The translations under genes and the position numbers were made by a program. DNA of 64,000 nt from Geomonas azotofigens (GTDB lineage Bacteria; Desulfobacterota; Desulfuromonadia; Geobacterales; Geobacteraceae). This document shows positions 28,856 through 38,886 of this stretch, in pieces; position 1 is the first letter of the stretch, and the number at the start of each line of letters is the position of its first letter. Location: assembly GCF_018919395.1 (NCBI RefSeq), contig NZ_JAHLME010000004.1, positions 411,641-475,640 of the forward strand, written 5' to 3'. The notes beneath the pieces were generated by a model. It saw only the letters and a list, made by a program, of their open reading frames with translations, was not told where the DNA came from and did no database searches.

Positions 28856-28885
28856 TTGACTGCGTGCGCCCAATTTTCGTACTAT
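28856..28885 (+). promoter_or_regulatory. Sigma-70 promoter of miaB
   Basis: TTGACT (28856-28861), 18 bases, then TACTAT (28880-28885), 5 of 6 and 4 of 6 to consensus. Transcription would begin about 22 bases before the miaB start. Confidence 0.6.
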
Positions 28886-28913
28886 CCATGCATTTAACCA
28901 TCAGGATATAGAC

Positions 28914-30239
28914 GTGAATAAGGCAAAAATGCTTTACCTGGAAACGTTCGGCTGCCAGATGAACGTGAGCGATTCCGAGAAGATAGTGACCCTGATGAAG
29001 GGAATCGGGTACCAGCGGACCGCCGATCCGGTGGAAGCGGACCTGGTCCTTTTGAACACCTGCAGCATCCGGGCGACCGCGGAGCAGCGCGTTTACGGCC
29101 ACCTGGGCAAGTTCAAATCGATGAAGAAGCAAAAGCCGGGGCTGATCATCGGCGTCGGCGGTTGCGTGGCCCAGCAGGAAGGGGAGCGGCTCTTGAAGAA
29201 GGCCCCCTTCGTGAACCTGGTCTTTGGCACCCACAACCTGCACCTGTTGCAGAAGATGGTCACCGGCGCCGAGCAGGGGAAGCAGAGCGTCGCCACGGAT
29301 TTCCTGGATGACGAGAAGCGTTTCGACCTCTTCCCGCACGCCGAAAACGAGGGGGGCGTCTCCCGGTTCGTCACGGTCATGCAGGGGTGCGACAACTTCT
29401 GCGCCTACTGTATCGTGCCGCACGTGCGCGGCCGCGAGATCAGCAGGAGCGCGGCCAAGGTGGTCGAGGAGGTGGAGGCCCTGGCGGCCGCCGGCGTCAC
29501 CGAGGTGACCCTCCTTGGGCAAAACGTCAACTCCTACGGCTTCAAGGAGCCCGGCTCTCCCGATTTCGCCGACCTCTTGCGCCTGGTCGCGCAGGTGGAG
29601 GGGATTCAGAGGTTGCGCTTCACCACCTCGCACCCAAAGGATATCTCCCCGAGGCTGATCGCCTGCTTCGCGGAGATCCCGAAACTCGCGCAGCACATCC
29701 ACCTGCCGGCCCAGTCAGGGAGCGACTCCGTGCTGAAGAGGATGAACCGCGGCTACACCCGCGCCCAGTACCTGGACAAGGTGCGCGCGCTCAGGGAGGC
29801 CTGCCCGGAGATCCAGTTCACCGGCGACATGATCGTCGGCTTCCCGGGCGAGGACGACGCCTGTTTCGAGCAGACCATGGAGTTGATCGAGGAGGTCCAG
29901 TACGCCGACCTCTTCTCCTTCATCTACTCGGCCCGTCCCGGCACCACGGCGGCCGAGTTCCCGGACGAGGTGAGGCGGGCCGAGAAGCAGGCGCGCCTGG
30001 AGCGCCTGCAGGCCGCGCAGAAAAAGATCACGCTCGCCCGCAACGAGAGTTTCGTGGGGGGCGTGCAGCGCGTGCTGGTGGAAGGTCCCAGCAGCACCGG
30101 CGACGCGCTCTTCGGCAGAACCGGCGGCAACCGCGCCACCGTCATGGACGGTGATCCCGCCCTGGCCGGGCGCCTGGTCGAGGTGCGCATCCGGGAAGGG
30201 CTGCAGACCCTGCTCAAGGGAGAGATCCTCGATGTCTGA
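28914..30239 (+). CDS. miaB: tRNA-2-methylthio-N6-dimethylallyladenosine synthase MiaB
   Basis: This radical-SAM methylthiotransferase modifies A37 of tRNAs reading UNN codons. The 441-residue protein has the N-terminal MTTase domain (LETFGCQMNVSDSE), the radical-SAM CxxxCxxC at C159/C163/C166 (CDNFCAYC) followed by IVPHVRGREISR, and a C-terminal TRAM domain. Three N-terminal Cys for the second cluster are visible (GCQMN, NTCSIR, GCVAQ). The start is GTG 28914. Its end overlaps the possible upstream start of the next gene. Confidence 0.96.
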   Translation: MNKAKMLYLETFGCQMNVSDSEKIVTLMKGIGYQRTADPVEADLVLLNTCSIRATAEQRVYGHLGKFKSMKKQKPGLIIGVGGCVAQQEGERLLKKAPFVNLVFGTHNLHLLQKMVTGAEQGKQSVATDFLDDEKRFDLFPHAENEGGVSRFVTVMQGCDNFCAYCIVPHVRGREISRSAAKVVEEVEALAAAGVTEVTLLGQNVNSYGFKEPGSPDFADLLRLVAQVEGIQRLRFTTSHPKDISPRLIACFAEIPKLAQHIHLPAQSGSDSVLKRMNRGYTRAQYLDKVRALREACPEIQFTGDMIVGFPGEDDACFEQTMELIEEVQYADLFSFIYSARPGTTAAEFPDEVRRAEKQARLERLQAAQKKITLARNESFVGGVQRVLVEGPSSTGDALFGRTGGNRATVMDGDPALAGRLVEVRIREGLQTLLKGEILDV

Positions 30240-30261
30240 GAACGGGAGGGACGAGGCAGAC

Positions 30262-30765
30262 ATGTACGTTGAGATGAAGGTATTCGGCTTCGCCCTGGAC
30301 GCCATCGCCCAGATGCCGGTCGTCATACTGAAGGACGCCGAGGAGAAACACGCCGTCCCGGTATGGATCAACGCCTCCGAATCGGTCTCGTTTGCCGCCC
30401 AGTTCGTCGGGCGCGAGATGAGCGCGCGCAACAGCCGCAAGGACGTGTTCACCACCCTCATCGAGCGGCTGGACATGGCCGTTTCCGGGATCTACGTCGA
30501 GAGCCTGCAGGACGGCGTCTTCACCGCCTCGGTGCGCCTCCAGCCCGGGGAAGGGGAAGAACTCCGGCTCGAGGTCCACGTGGCCGAGGCCATGCTCATG
30601 TCCCTGAAGTACCATCTCCCGGTGCAGGTGAACAGCGAGGTGCTGACCCGCGCCTCCAGTCTCGACATGAACGAGGAAGGCTTCGCCCAGGAAAACAACG
30701 CCCGCCGCTTCGTCGACTTCCTCGACCACATGGACCCCGCAGCCATGGGCAAGTACCCGATGTAA
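30262..30765 (+). CDS. Bifunctional nuclease family protein (DUF151)
   Basis: The 167-residue protein has the DUF151/BFN fold: MYVEMKVFGFALD at the N-terminus, PVVILKDAEEKHAVPVWI, then a helical C-terminal part. Characterised relatives have been reported as nucleases, but the cellular role is poorly known. I use ATG 30262, where the family homology begins and an ACGAGG site lies 5 bases upstream. ATG 30232, overlapping the miaB stop, would add ten acidic residues and is also possible. Probably co-transcribed with miaB. Confidence 0.85.
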   Translation: MYVEMKVFGFALDAIAQMPVVILKDAEEKHAVPVWINASESVSFAAQFVGREMSARNSRKDVFTTLIERLDMAVSGIYVESLQDGVFTASVRLQPGEGEELRLEVHVAEAMLMSLKYHLPVQVNSEVLTRASSLDMNEEGFAQENNARRFVDFLDHMDPAAMGKYPM

Positions 30766-30794
30766 CCGGGCCGCATATTGAAAAAAGAAATCAT

Positions 30795-30828
30795 AAAGGG
30801 TAGGGTGAGAATGGGCTCTGCCCTTTTT
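30795..30828 (+). terminator. Probable terminator after the bifunctional nuclease gene
   Basis: AAAGGG and CCCTTTTTT form the base of a stem with a large imperfect loop, ending in a T-run. The next gene starts at 30863. Confidence 0.45.
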
Positions 30829-30862
30829 TAATCTTTCAGCATAACCTTCCGGAGGATCAGAC

Positions 30863-31933
30863 ATGCGCGACGCATCCTTTGAATTTCTGCAGCAGCTTCT
30901 GGCCGCGCCCAGCCCCTCGGGGTACGAACAGCCGGCCCAGCGGGTATTCCGCTCCTATATAGAGCCGTTTTGCCAGGTGGCCACCGACGTCATGGGCAAC
31001 GTCTTCGGGATGATCCAGGGGGAAGGGAAGACCCGCCCCCGCGTCATGGTGGTCGGCCACTCCGACGAGATCGGCCTCCAGGTGCGCTACCTTGACGACA
31101 ACGGTTTCATCTACTTCTCCGCCATCGGCGGCGTCGATCCGCACATCACACCGGGCATGCGGGTGCACGTGCACACCTCCCGCGGCAGGCTGAACGGCGT
31201 CATCGGCAAGCGCCCCATTCATCTCATCGAGCCCAAGGAGCGCGACACGGTCATAAAGCTCGACGCCCAGTACATCGACATCGGCGCCGCCAGCAAGAAG
31301 GAGGCGCAGGAGTGGGTGCGCGTGGGGGATCCCATCACCTTCGCCAGCAGCCTCGAGTGCCTCTTCGGCGACCGGGTCAGCTCGCGCGGCCTCGACGACA
31401 AGGCGGGGAGCTTCGTGGTGGCCGAGGTGCTCAGGCGGGTCGCCGAGCTCCCGGATAGGCTCCCGGTGGACCTCTACGGCGTCTCCTCGGTCCAGGAGGA
31501 GGTGGGGCTGCGCGGCGGCACCACCAGCTCCTACTCGGTGAACCCCGACGTCGGCATCTGCGTCGAGGTCGACTTCGCCACCGACCAGCCGGACGTGGAC
31601 AAGAAGCACAACGGCGAGGTGGGGCTTGGCAAGGGGCCGATCCTGCCGCGCGGCGCCAACATCAACCCGGTGCTCTTCGATCTCCTCTCCGACACGGCGA
31701 CCGCCAACAACATAGCGGTCCAGTACACCGGCATCGCCCGCGCCACCGGCACCGACGCCAACGTCATGCAGATCTCCCGCGGCGGCGTCGCCACGGCGCT
31801 GGTCAAGCTGCCGCTGCGGTACATGCACACCCCGGTGGAGACCATGTCGCTCTCCGACCTGGACAATGCCGTCGAGCTGATCGTCGCCTCGCTGGGGCGG
31901 ATGGGGAGCAAGGACGCCTTCATCCCGATGTAA
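30863..31933 (+). CDS. M42-family metallopeptidase (aminopeptidase/endoglucanase-like)
   Basis: The 356-residue cytosolic zinc/cobalt peptidase is of the M42 family, which forms large tetrahedral complexes and trims peptides. Metal-ligand motifs are visible: VVGHSDEIG near 70, RGLDDKAG near 175, QEEVGLRG near 213 (catalytic EE), CVEVDFATD near 235 and a late His in MHTPVE. It begins FEFLQQLLAAPSPSGYE, typical of the family. Substrate specificity is not predictable from sequence. ATG 30863 follows GGAGGA. Confidence 0.92.
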   Translation: MRDASFEFLQQLLAAPSPSGYEQPAQRVFRSYIEPFCQVATDVMGNVFGMIQGEGKTRPRVMVVGHSDEIGLQVRYLDDNGFIYFSAIGGVDPHITPGMRVHVHTSRGRLNGVIGKRPIHLIEPKERDTVIKLDAQYIDIGAASKKEAQEWVRVGDPITFASSLECLFGDRVSSRGLDDKAGSFVVAEVLRRVAELPDRLPVDLYGVSSVQEEVGLRGGTTSSYSVNPDVGICVEVDFATDQPDVDKKHNGEVGLGKGPILPRGANINPVLFDLLSDTATANNIAVQYTGIARATGTDANVMQISRGGVATALVKLPLRYMHTPVETMSLSDLDNAVELIVASLGRMGSKDAFIPM

Positions 31934-31939
31934 AGGAAA

Positions 31940-31968
31940 CGCCCCCTCCCGCCCTGCCGGAGGGGGCG
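31940..31968 (+). terminator. GC-rich hairpin after the M42 peptidase gene
   Basis: CGCCCCCTCC pairs perfectly with GGAGGGGGCG. It lacks a strong U-tract. The following bases to about 32110 hold more C-run/G-run palindromes, so the 324-base gap before guaB is mainly GC-rich repeat sequence, with an AT-richer guaB leader at its end. Confidence 0.5.
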
Positions 31969-32188
31969 ACTTCGTTTCGGTCCTGCCGCTGCCCCCCGAG
32001 GCTCGCATCAGCCTTGCAGCCTCCTCCCCCCGGAGGGGGGAGGTCGGGAGGGGGGAAGGGGTGGTCTCGCCCGGAGTTGGGTGAGGGCCGGGGGCGAGGG
32101 AGGGCGCGCATTAGCCCGGGTACTGTAGACGCTAAGGCTGGAAAACCGCTACGGTTTTATCATTTGTCATTAGCCTAATTTTAGTTGA

Positions 32189-33727
<1,539 letters not shown>

Positions 33728-33737
33728 AGAGCCAAAC

Positions 33738-33836
33738 CCTTAACGCAAAGCCGCGGAGGCGCCGAGACGCAAAGAAAATCCTTTTCTTGTCTCTCTTTCT
33801 CCGCGGCTTTGCGACTTTGCGCCTTTGCGTTACAGC
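33738..33836. repeat. Palindromic repeat element with CGCAAAG units between guaB and guaA
   Basis: The left arm near 33739-33775 (AACGCAAAGCCGCGGAG...) and the right arm near 33800-33832 (...CTCCGCGGCTTTGCG, ending TTTGCGTT) are imperfect inverted copies. They could form a long stem between the two cotranscribed genes. The heptamer CTTTGCG is repeated in the right arm. It resembles a dispersed intergenic repeat rather than a terminator, since no U-tract follows. Confidence 0.7.
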
Positions 33837-33867
33837 CTTTGACTTTCAATAGATAAGGAACAAGACA

Positions 33868-35418
33868 ATGACCGTAGATATCCACTCAGAAAAGGTGCTG
33901 ATCCTCGACTTCGGCTCCCAGGTGACCCAACTCATCGCGCGCCGGGTCAGGGAGCAGAGCGTGTACTGCGAAATACACCCCTACAACATGGCGCTCGAGA
34001 AGATCAAGGCCTTCGCCCCCAAGGGGATCATCCTCTCCGGCGGCCCCTCCAGCGTCTACGACAAGGACGCCCCGCACTCCGACCTCGGCATCTACGACCT
34101 CGGCATCCCGGTCCTGGGTATCTGCTACGGCATGCAGCTCATGACCCAGCAGCTGGGCGGGCGCGTCGAGCGCTGCGACAAGCGCGAGTTCGGCCGCGCT
34201 ACGTTGGTGCTGGACGGCGAGAGCGAGATCTTCGCCGGCTTCGAAGGGGGCGCCGAAGTCTGGATGTCCCACGGCGACCGCATCGAGCAGATGCCCGCCG
34301 GCTTCAAGCTGATGGCGCACACCACCGGCTGCCCGGTGGCCGCCATGAAGGACGAGAAGAAGAACTTCTACGGCGTGCAGTTCCACCCCGAGGTGGTGCA
34401 CACCCCGCGCGGCGACGAGATGATCGGCAACTTCCTGTTCAACGTCTGCGGCTCCAAGCCGACCTGGACCATGGCCAACTTCATCGAGACCGAGATCGCA
34501 GAGATCCGCAGGAAGGTCGGCACCGGCAAGGTGCTCTGCGCCCTCTCCGGCGGGGTCGACTCCTCCGTCGTCGCCGTCCTCATCCACAAGGCGATCGGCG
34601 ACCAGCTCCAGTGCGTCTTCGTGAACAACGGCCTCCTGCGCAAGGGCGAGGCAGAGAAGGTGGTGAACCTCTTCACCAAGCACTTCAAGATCAACCTCGA
34701 CTACGTCGACGCCACCGACCGCTTCCTCAACATGCTCGACGGCATCTCCGACCCCGAGCAGAAGCGCAAGATCATCGGCAACGAGTTCATCTACCTCTTC
34801 GAGGAGGAGGCCAAGAAGCTGGGCCAGGTCGACTACCTGGCGCAGGGGACCCTCTACCCCGACGTGATCGAGTCCGTTTCCACCAAGGGCCCCTCCGCCG
34901 TCATCAAGAGCCACCACAACGTGGGCGGCCTCCCCGAGAAGATGAACCTGAAGCTCCTCGAGCCGGTGCGCGAGCTCTTCAAGGACGAGGTAAGGCTCCT
35001 GGGCAAGGAACTCGGCATGCCCGACGAGGTGGTCTACCGCCAGCCCTTCCCGGGCCCGGGGCTTGCCATCCGCTGCATCGGCGAGCTCTCCGTGGAGAAA
35101 CTCGACATCCTGCGCGAGGCCGACGCCATCGTCATCGAGGAAATCCGCAAGGCTGGGTTATATCGCGACATCTGGCAGTCCTTTGCCGTGCTGCTGCCGG
35201 TGAAAACCGTCGGCGTCATGGGGGATGCCCGCACCTACGAGTGGACCGTGGCCCTGCGCGCGGTGAACTCCCTGGACGGCATGACCGCCGACTGGGTCAA
35301 GCTCCCCTACGAGCTTTTAGGGAGCATATCCTCGCGAATCATCAACGAAGTGAAGGGTGTCAACCGCGTGGTGTACGACATCAGCCAGAAGCCCCCCGCA
35401 ACCATCGAGTGGGAATAA
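33868..35418 (+). CDS. guaA: GMP synthase (glutamine-hydrolysing)
   Basis: This enzyme aminates XMP to GMP. The N-terminal class I glutamine amidotransferase domain has nucleophile C86 in GICYGMQL and the His/Glu in FHPEVVHT. The ATP-pyrophosphatase domain has the P-loop SGGVDSS near 228. The C-terminal dimerisation domain carries [14 protein letters not shown]. The length of 516 residues is normal. It lies downstream of guaB, across a palindromic element. Confidence 0.98.
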   Translation: MTVDIHSEKVLILDFGSQVTQLIARRVREQSVYCEIHPYNMALEKIKAFAPKGIILSGGPSSVYDKDAPHSDLGIYDLGIPVLGICYGMQLMTQQLGGRVERCDKREFGRATLVLDGESEIFAGFEGGAEVWMSHGDRIEQMPAGFKLMAHTTGCPVAAMKDEKKNFYGVQFHPEVVHTPRGDEMIGNFLFNVCGSKPTWTMANFIETEIAEIRRKVGTGKVLCALSGGVDSSVVAVLIHKAIGDQLQCVFVNNGLLRKGEAEKVVNLFTKHFKINLDYVDATDRFLNMLDGISDPEQKRKIIGNEFIYLFEEEAKKLGQVDYLAQGTLYPDVIESVSTKGPSAVIKSHHNVGGLPEKMNLKLLEPVRELFKDEVRLLGKELGMPDEVVYRQPFPGPGLAIRCIGELSVEKLDILREADAIVIEEIRKAGLYRDIWQSFAVLLPVKTVGVMGDARTYEWTVALRAVNSLDGMTADWVKLPYELLGSISSRIINEVKGVNRVVYDISQKPPATIEWE

Positions 35419-35461
35419 TCCCCGCGCTCTACTTCTAGAAGGTTCGTTTATTGCACAAAAC

Positions 35462-35502
35462 ACCGCGGTGACCGGCGAACAAGCCGGTTGCCGCGGTTCT
35501 TT
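35462..35502 (+). terminator. Terminator after guaA
   Basis: ACCGCGG (35462-35468) pairs with CCGCGGT (35491-35497), with an inner CCGGC/GCCGG stem. TCTTTC follows, a weak U-tract. Confidence 0.6.
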
Positions 35503-35577
35503 CGTATCAGGGGAGGGGGGCTGGCGCCGCAGGTGCCTGTCCCCTTTGCCTCTAACCGTCACAACTGGAGCGACAAC

Positions 35578-36240
35578 ATGGATTCCATCCGGCTGCTCAT
35601 CTTCGACCTGGACGGCACGCTGATCGATTCCCTGCCCGACCTGACCGACGCCACCAACCTGATCCGCGTGCGGAACGGTCTGCCGAGCATCGGCATCAGC
35701 GACGTGCGGAAGCTGGTGGGGCAGGGGGCGCGTTCCCTGGTGGAGCGTGCGCTCCCCGGCGTGGCCGAACCCGAGGTCGAGCGGGCGCTGGAAGATTTCC
35801 TGGCCTACAACCTGGCGCACATAGCCGACAAGACCCGTCCCTATCCCGGTGTTCCCGAAACCCTGGATGAGCTTGCCGGGCTCGCCATCCCGATGGTGGT
35901 CCTGTCCAACAAGAACGTGGCCCTGTGCCGGGAAGTGCTGGTGAAACTGGAACTGGAGCGGCATTTCGCCGACATCTTCGGCGCCGATTCCTTCCCGTAC
36001 CGGAAACCCTCCCCCGAGCCCGTTCTCGCCGTGCTGAAGGAATTCGGCGTTGCCGCCGGTCAATGCGTCATGGTGGGCGACAGCGTCAACGACATCGCCG
36101 CCGGTGGCGGTGCGGGAGTCTGGACCGTGGGGTGCAGCTACGGCTACGGTGAGCAGAGCGAGCTGGACGCCGCAACGTACCGGGTCAGCGCATTTCCGGC
36201 GCTGCTTCAGCTCCCCTTTGTAAGAAATATCGACGAGTGA
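35578..36240 (+). CDS. gph: Phosphoglycolate phosphatase-like HAD hydrolase
   Basis: The 220-residue HAD-superfamily phosphatase has motif I FDLDGTLIDS (nucleophile Asp near residue 10), motif II VVLSNK, motif III Lys in RKPSPEP and motif IV MVGDSVNDI. The cap and length match Gph, which clears 2-phosphoglycolate; related HADs act on other small phosphates, so the substrate is likely but not certain. ATG 35578 follows GGAG by 7 bases; longer in-frame starts run through unrelated sequence. Confidence 0.82.
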   Translation: MDSIRLLIFDLDGTLIDSLPDLTDATNLIRVRNGLPSIGISDVRKLVGQGARSLVERALPGVAEPEVERALEDFLAYNLAHIADKTRPYPGVPETLDELAGLAIPMVVLSNKNVALCREVLVKLELERHFADIFGADSFPYRKPSPEPVLAVLKEFGVAAGQCVMVGDSVNDIAAGGGAGVWTVGCSYGYGEQSELDAATYRVSAFPALLQLPFVRNIDE

Positions 36241-36251
36241 TGAAAAAAAGC

Positions 36252-36278
36252 TAAAGTTATCGCGAAGGGCGTCGAAAC
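36252..36278 (+). promoter_or_regulatory. Candidate sigma-28 (flagellar) promoter of flgM
   Basis: TAAAGTTA (7 of 8 to TAAAGTTT), 11 bases, then GTCGAAAC (5 of 8 to GCCGATAA). The element type fits the gene it precedes, an anti-sigma-28 factor, which would then be under its own sigma factor. Confidence 0.45.
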
Positions 36279-36322
36279 GGAAGTAAACCTAATTCTACCT
36301 GACCTACTGGGGGCGAAATCCG

Positions 36323-36613
36323 ATGAAAGTAGAAGACCTCAATTCCAACCCGGCCGTTTCCCATCTTGCCGTCGTGCGTAACGACAAGCCCGATACTGGC
36401 GAGGCGCAAGCGGAAGCAGCCAAGCAGCAGGCGGCCGCCGACAAAGTCGAGCTGTCCAGCTACATACCCGTGGTTCCCACCTCCAAGCAGAGGCGCGATG
36501 ACATCCGGGTGGACCGGGTCGAGGAGTTACGTACGCAGATCAAGAGTGGCACCTATGAAGTGTCCAGCAAAGATCTGGCCGAGAAGATGCTGTCCAAGCT
36601 CGTGGTGAAGTAG
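36323..36613 (+). CDS. flgM: Negative regulator of flagellin synthesis FlgM (anti-sigma-28)
   Basis: The 96-residue protein has a disordered N-terminal half and the C-terminal sigma-28-binding helices RVDRVEELRTQIKSGTYEVSSKDLAEKML, named here by key residues RVEELR, GTYEV and AEKML. FlgM holds sigma-28 inactive until hook completion and export. ATG 36323 lies after a candidate sigma-28 promoter. No other flagellar gene is in the window, but a chemosensory operon lies upstream. Confidence 0.88.
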   Translation: MKVEDLNSNPAVSHLAVVRNDKPDTGEAQAEAAKQQAAADKVELSSYIPVVPTSKQRRDDIRVDRVEELRTQIKSGTYEVSSKDLAEKMLSKLVVK

Positions 36614-36649
36614 TTTTCAGCGGGCATGCGGGCCTATCCAGCCCAAAAG

Positions 36650-36833
36650 GCTGTCCCCCGACTCAGTCCCCCGACTCAGTCCCCCGACTCAGTCCCCCGA
36701 CTCAGTCCACCGACTCAGTCCCCCGACTCAGTCCACCGACTCAGTCCACCGACTCAGTCCACCGACTCAGTCCACCGGTTCAGTCCACCGGTTCAGTCCA
36801 CCGGTTCAGTCCACCGGTTCAGTCCACCGAAGC
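36650..36833. repeat. 13-bp tandem array (ACTCAGTCCCCCG and variants), about 14 units
   Basis: Units of 13 bases drift from ACTCAGTCCCCCG through ACTCAGTCCACCG to GTTCAGTCCACCG. The array ends about 75 bases before tRNA-Gly. The inner CAGTCCACCG resembles the 9-bp arrays at 16755 and 21693. A reading frame spans it, but it has no ribosome site and only repeat-derived residues, so I do not call a gene. Confidence 0.85.
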
Positions 36834-36908
36834 GGCAAGTGCATCGGTGGAACCCAATAAAACCATTGACAAGATCGGCCCGATGCGGTAAAAGTTTTCT
36901 TCCACCAA

Positions 36909-36983
<75 letters not shown>

Positions 36984-36992
36984 AAGAAAATC

Positions 36993-37025
36993 AAAGGGCT
37001 TAGCCAATCACGGCTAAGCCCTTTT
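36993..37025 (+). terminator. Terminator after tRNA-Gly
   Basis: AAAGGGCTTAGCC pairs with GGCTAAGCCCTTTTT around a short loop and ends in a T-run. A similar hairpin with matching flanks lies at 37440-37472. Confidence 0.8.
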
Positions 37026-37287
37026 TCGTTGATTTTGCCCTCGTGTATCCGTTTTTGTATCCGTTTGGCGGTTGCTATCCCTCCTTTTCGTCGGCTGTCT
37101 GGCGCGATTGTTTTTATCCAATAATGACCGTCGGATCAGATCTTCTTTTTTAGGTGAGGGGTTGAAGGTAAAGCCGCTTATTGGGGTGTTTCAGTTTTGG
37201 ATCTTACGATCCTGGTCGGGGGCAGCAAGTTCTCGAATTTTTGCAGTGTCCCTTGACAATAATCCATATACACTTCACAACATCATT

Positions 37288-37343
37288 TCATATGGATTGT
37301 AGCGCAATAAGTCATATGGTTTGTACAGCCGCAATTCATATGG
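37288..37343. repeat. Three TCATATGG direct repeats at exact 24-bp spacing
   Basis: Copies start at 37288, 37312 and 37336. The first two extend to TCATATGG-A/T-TTGTA. CATATG is itself palindromic. A TTGACA lies about 35 bases upstream. Regular spacing of this kind suggests operator sites or iterons bound on one face of the helix. Confidence 0.6.
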
Positions 37344-37439
37344 ATAGGGCGTTGCAGAACATAGAGGAAGCGAGGCCAGGGAAGATCCCCTTTAACCTTG
37401 AAACGGGATGGCGATGCGCGATGCTATCCAAAAGAAATC

Positions 37440-37472
37440 AAGGGCGTAGCCGATTAAGGCTACGCCCTTTTC
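37440..37472 (+). terminator. Second tRNA-type terminator, related to the one at 36993
   Basis: AAGGGCGTAGCC pairs with GGCTACGCCCTTTT. The bases before it (TCCAAAAGAAATC) and after it (CTCGTGT...CCCGTT) align with those around the tRNA-Gly terminator. Confidence 0.7.
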
Positions 37473-37605
37473 ATTTTCTCGTGTTACCCGTTGCACCACA
37501 TTGCAATGTACGCGCAAGATTTGGGCGGTCAGTTTCTTCAGAATGATGTGCCGAGCTGAACGTGAAGATCTGAAAACGGTTCGACTGCCATTGGTTCTAA
37601 AGGCT

Positions 37606-38025
37606 TCAGTACCGCATTCGATCCTGGTGACACCGAGGGGGCTTCAGAGTGATAAAGGAAAAGACCACTATGCCGGCCTGTTTCAGGCACCAGTTGACAA
37701 AGGCGGAACACCACGCCACCTCATCACTTGTTGCTCGGAGAGATGTCGCACCATGGTACATTATTATTCTTGGGTTAGCTGGTGAGCCAGGAAACTCTCG
37801 TTGTCCGACTTCAGCAGCAGCTATTTTCAGCCAGATGGCATCATGAAAAGGTACGGGACTTACATCAGATGTAGTGGTTACTCCATGATCCAGAGCCCGC
37901 CAAGTCTTAATCCCAACGGTCCCGTCTACTGAGATTCCAGCAAATGATTGGAATTGCCGGACGGCAGCTTCTGTTCTGGGGCCGATAACTTCCGCCCCCG
38001 AACTTCCAATCTTCAGCTCTAGCAT
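37606..38025 (-). pseudogene. Degenerate peptidoglycan amidase (PG-binding plus TIGR02594-like)
   Basis: From the minus-strand ATG at 38025 the frame reads MLELKIGSSGAEV and then jumps to IGPRTEAAVRQFQ, so about 25 residues of the peptidoglycan-binding repeat are missing. The amidase part ADEVGQ-type helix and WCSAFVNWCLKQAGIV are recognisable. The last 80 or so residues, including the His/Asn active-site parts, are replaced by unrelated sequence. It is a decayed, inverted relative of the intact gene at 38887-39597. Confidence 0.7.
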
Positions 38026-38173
38026 CTTATTTTCCCTCATTTGCCGGTGGTGTTGCTGCCCGCCTGTCAAGGGTGATTCCTTTGCTGATACCATTGCCCA
38101 AGGGATCAGGGCACGAAGGGAAGGTTGCCACGCCACTGATACATTAGCAAGTACGGTTCCTTGCCCTACTTCC

Positions 38174-38389
38174 TTGAGGAAACTATTTCGGGGGGACCTT
38201 GCAAAGTTCCACAAGATGGGTTACCTTCCCCATCTTCATGCTGAATACCAAGGGGACGTTGCTGTTTTTGCTATTGAGGATGGCAGCATCCTTGATGGCT
38301 CGCTTCCTCCCGCAAAGCGAAAGCTCGTGGAAGCTTGGATGGTAATTCACAAAGACGAGCTGCTGGCCGACTGGCGTTTAGCTGTGTAG
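38174..38389 (+). pseudogene. DUF4160 protein, probably 5'-truncated
   Basis: The frame of 71 codons opens with TTG. It carries the C-terminal two thirds of a DUF4160 domain (HLHAEYQGDVAVFAIEDGSI, VEAWMVIHKDELLADW). The usual N-terminal strand region before HFHAEY is absent or altered, so the gene is probably truncated at the junction with the decayed amidase. DUF4160 and DUF2442 proteins are often encoded in pairs and have been proposed as toxin-antitoxin-like modules; a DUF2442 gene follows after 38 bases. Confidence 0.6.
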
Positions 38390-38427
38390 AAGGTGAAACT
38401 GTCTTTAAGGTAAAAGGACTTGAGTGA

Positions 38428-38682
38428 ATGAGAAGGATTAACTATATCAGCACAAACGAAGACTGGACACTTGATGTCTGCTTTACCAACGGGGAAGTGC
38501 GTAAATATGATGTAAGACCGTTGCTGCAAAGTGAAGCGTTCAGGGAGCTGGAAGATGTCGCTATCTTCAAGACCGCCCGTAACGGCGGCTACTTCGTGGC
38601 GTGGGACAACGATGCCGACCTAAGTGCCGACACCCTCTACCTGGAAGGCATACCCGTTACGCCCGCGAGCGAATCGAACTGA
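38428..38682 (+). CDS. DUF2442 domain protein
   Basis: The 84-residue protein is a small beta-rich DUF2442 domain (VCFTNGEVRKYDVRPLL, FRELEDVAIFKTARNGGYFVAWD, LSADTLYLEGIPV). It usually pairs with DUF4160, as here. Function is not established. A second, broken copy of its C-terminal half lies at 43263-43371. Confidence 0.75.
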   Translation: MRRINYISTNEDWTLDVCFTNGEVRKYDVRPLLQSEAFRELEDVAIFKTARNGGYFVAWDNDADLSADTLYLEGIPVTPASESN

Positions 38683-38713
38683 TTTCCTCCCGCCGAGCTC
38701 TCTTTTTGCATTT

Positions 38714-38751
38714 CTCAGATGTCCTCAGATTTTCTCCGTGGCCAATGGTTT
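38714..38751. repeat. 38-bp dispersed repeat, copy 1
   Basis: The segment ending in CTCCGTGGCCAATGGTTT recurs at 40850-40887 with about two mismatches, and its CTCAGATTTCCTC start recurs near 43230. Both full copies lie shortly after a small toxin-antitoxin-type gene. The sequence around it, 38683-38886, has no gene I can support. Confidence 0.65.
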
Positions 38752-38886
38752 GACCTCTTCCCCCTCCTCCCTCTTCAATCCTACCTGCTGGCAACATGGT
38801 TTCCTCAACACAGGCTATGGATTGACATCTCCAATGGTGTTGATAATTTTTAATTTTCATGTTCCTGCGCACTGACGGGGGAAACG

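Larger units (their letters stand above)
37026..37605. other. Left border of the island without credible genes
   Basis: Short open frames here lack ribosome sites and recognisable products. The stretch holds repeated TATCCGTTT just after the first terminator, a TTGACA near 37253, three TCATATGG repeats 24 bases apart, and a second terminator whose flanks match those of the tRNA terminator. Confidence 0.6.

Noticed and set aside
37072..37785. Short frames at the left island border
   Set aside because: They lack ribosome sites and recognisable products and overlap repeats and terminators.
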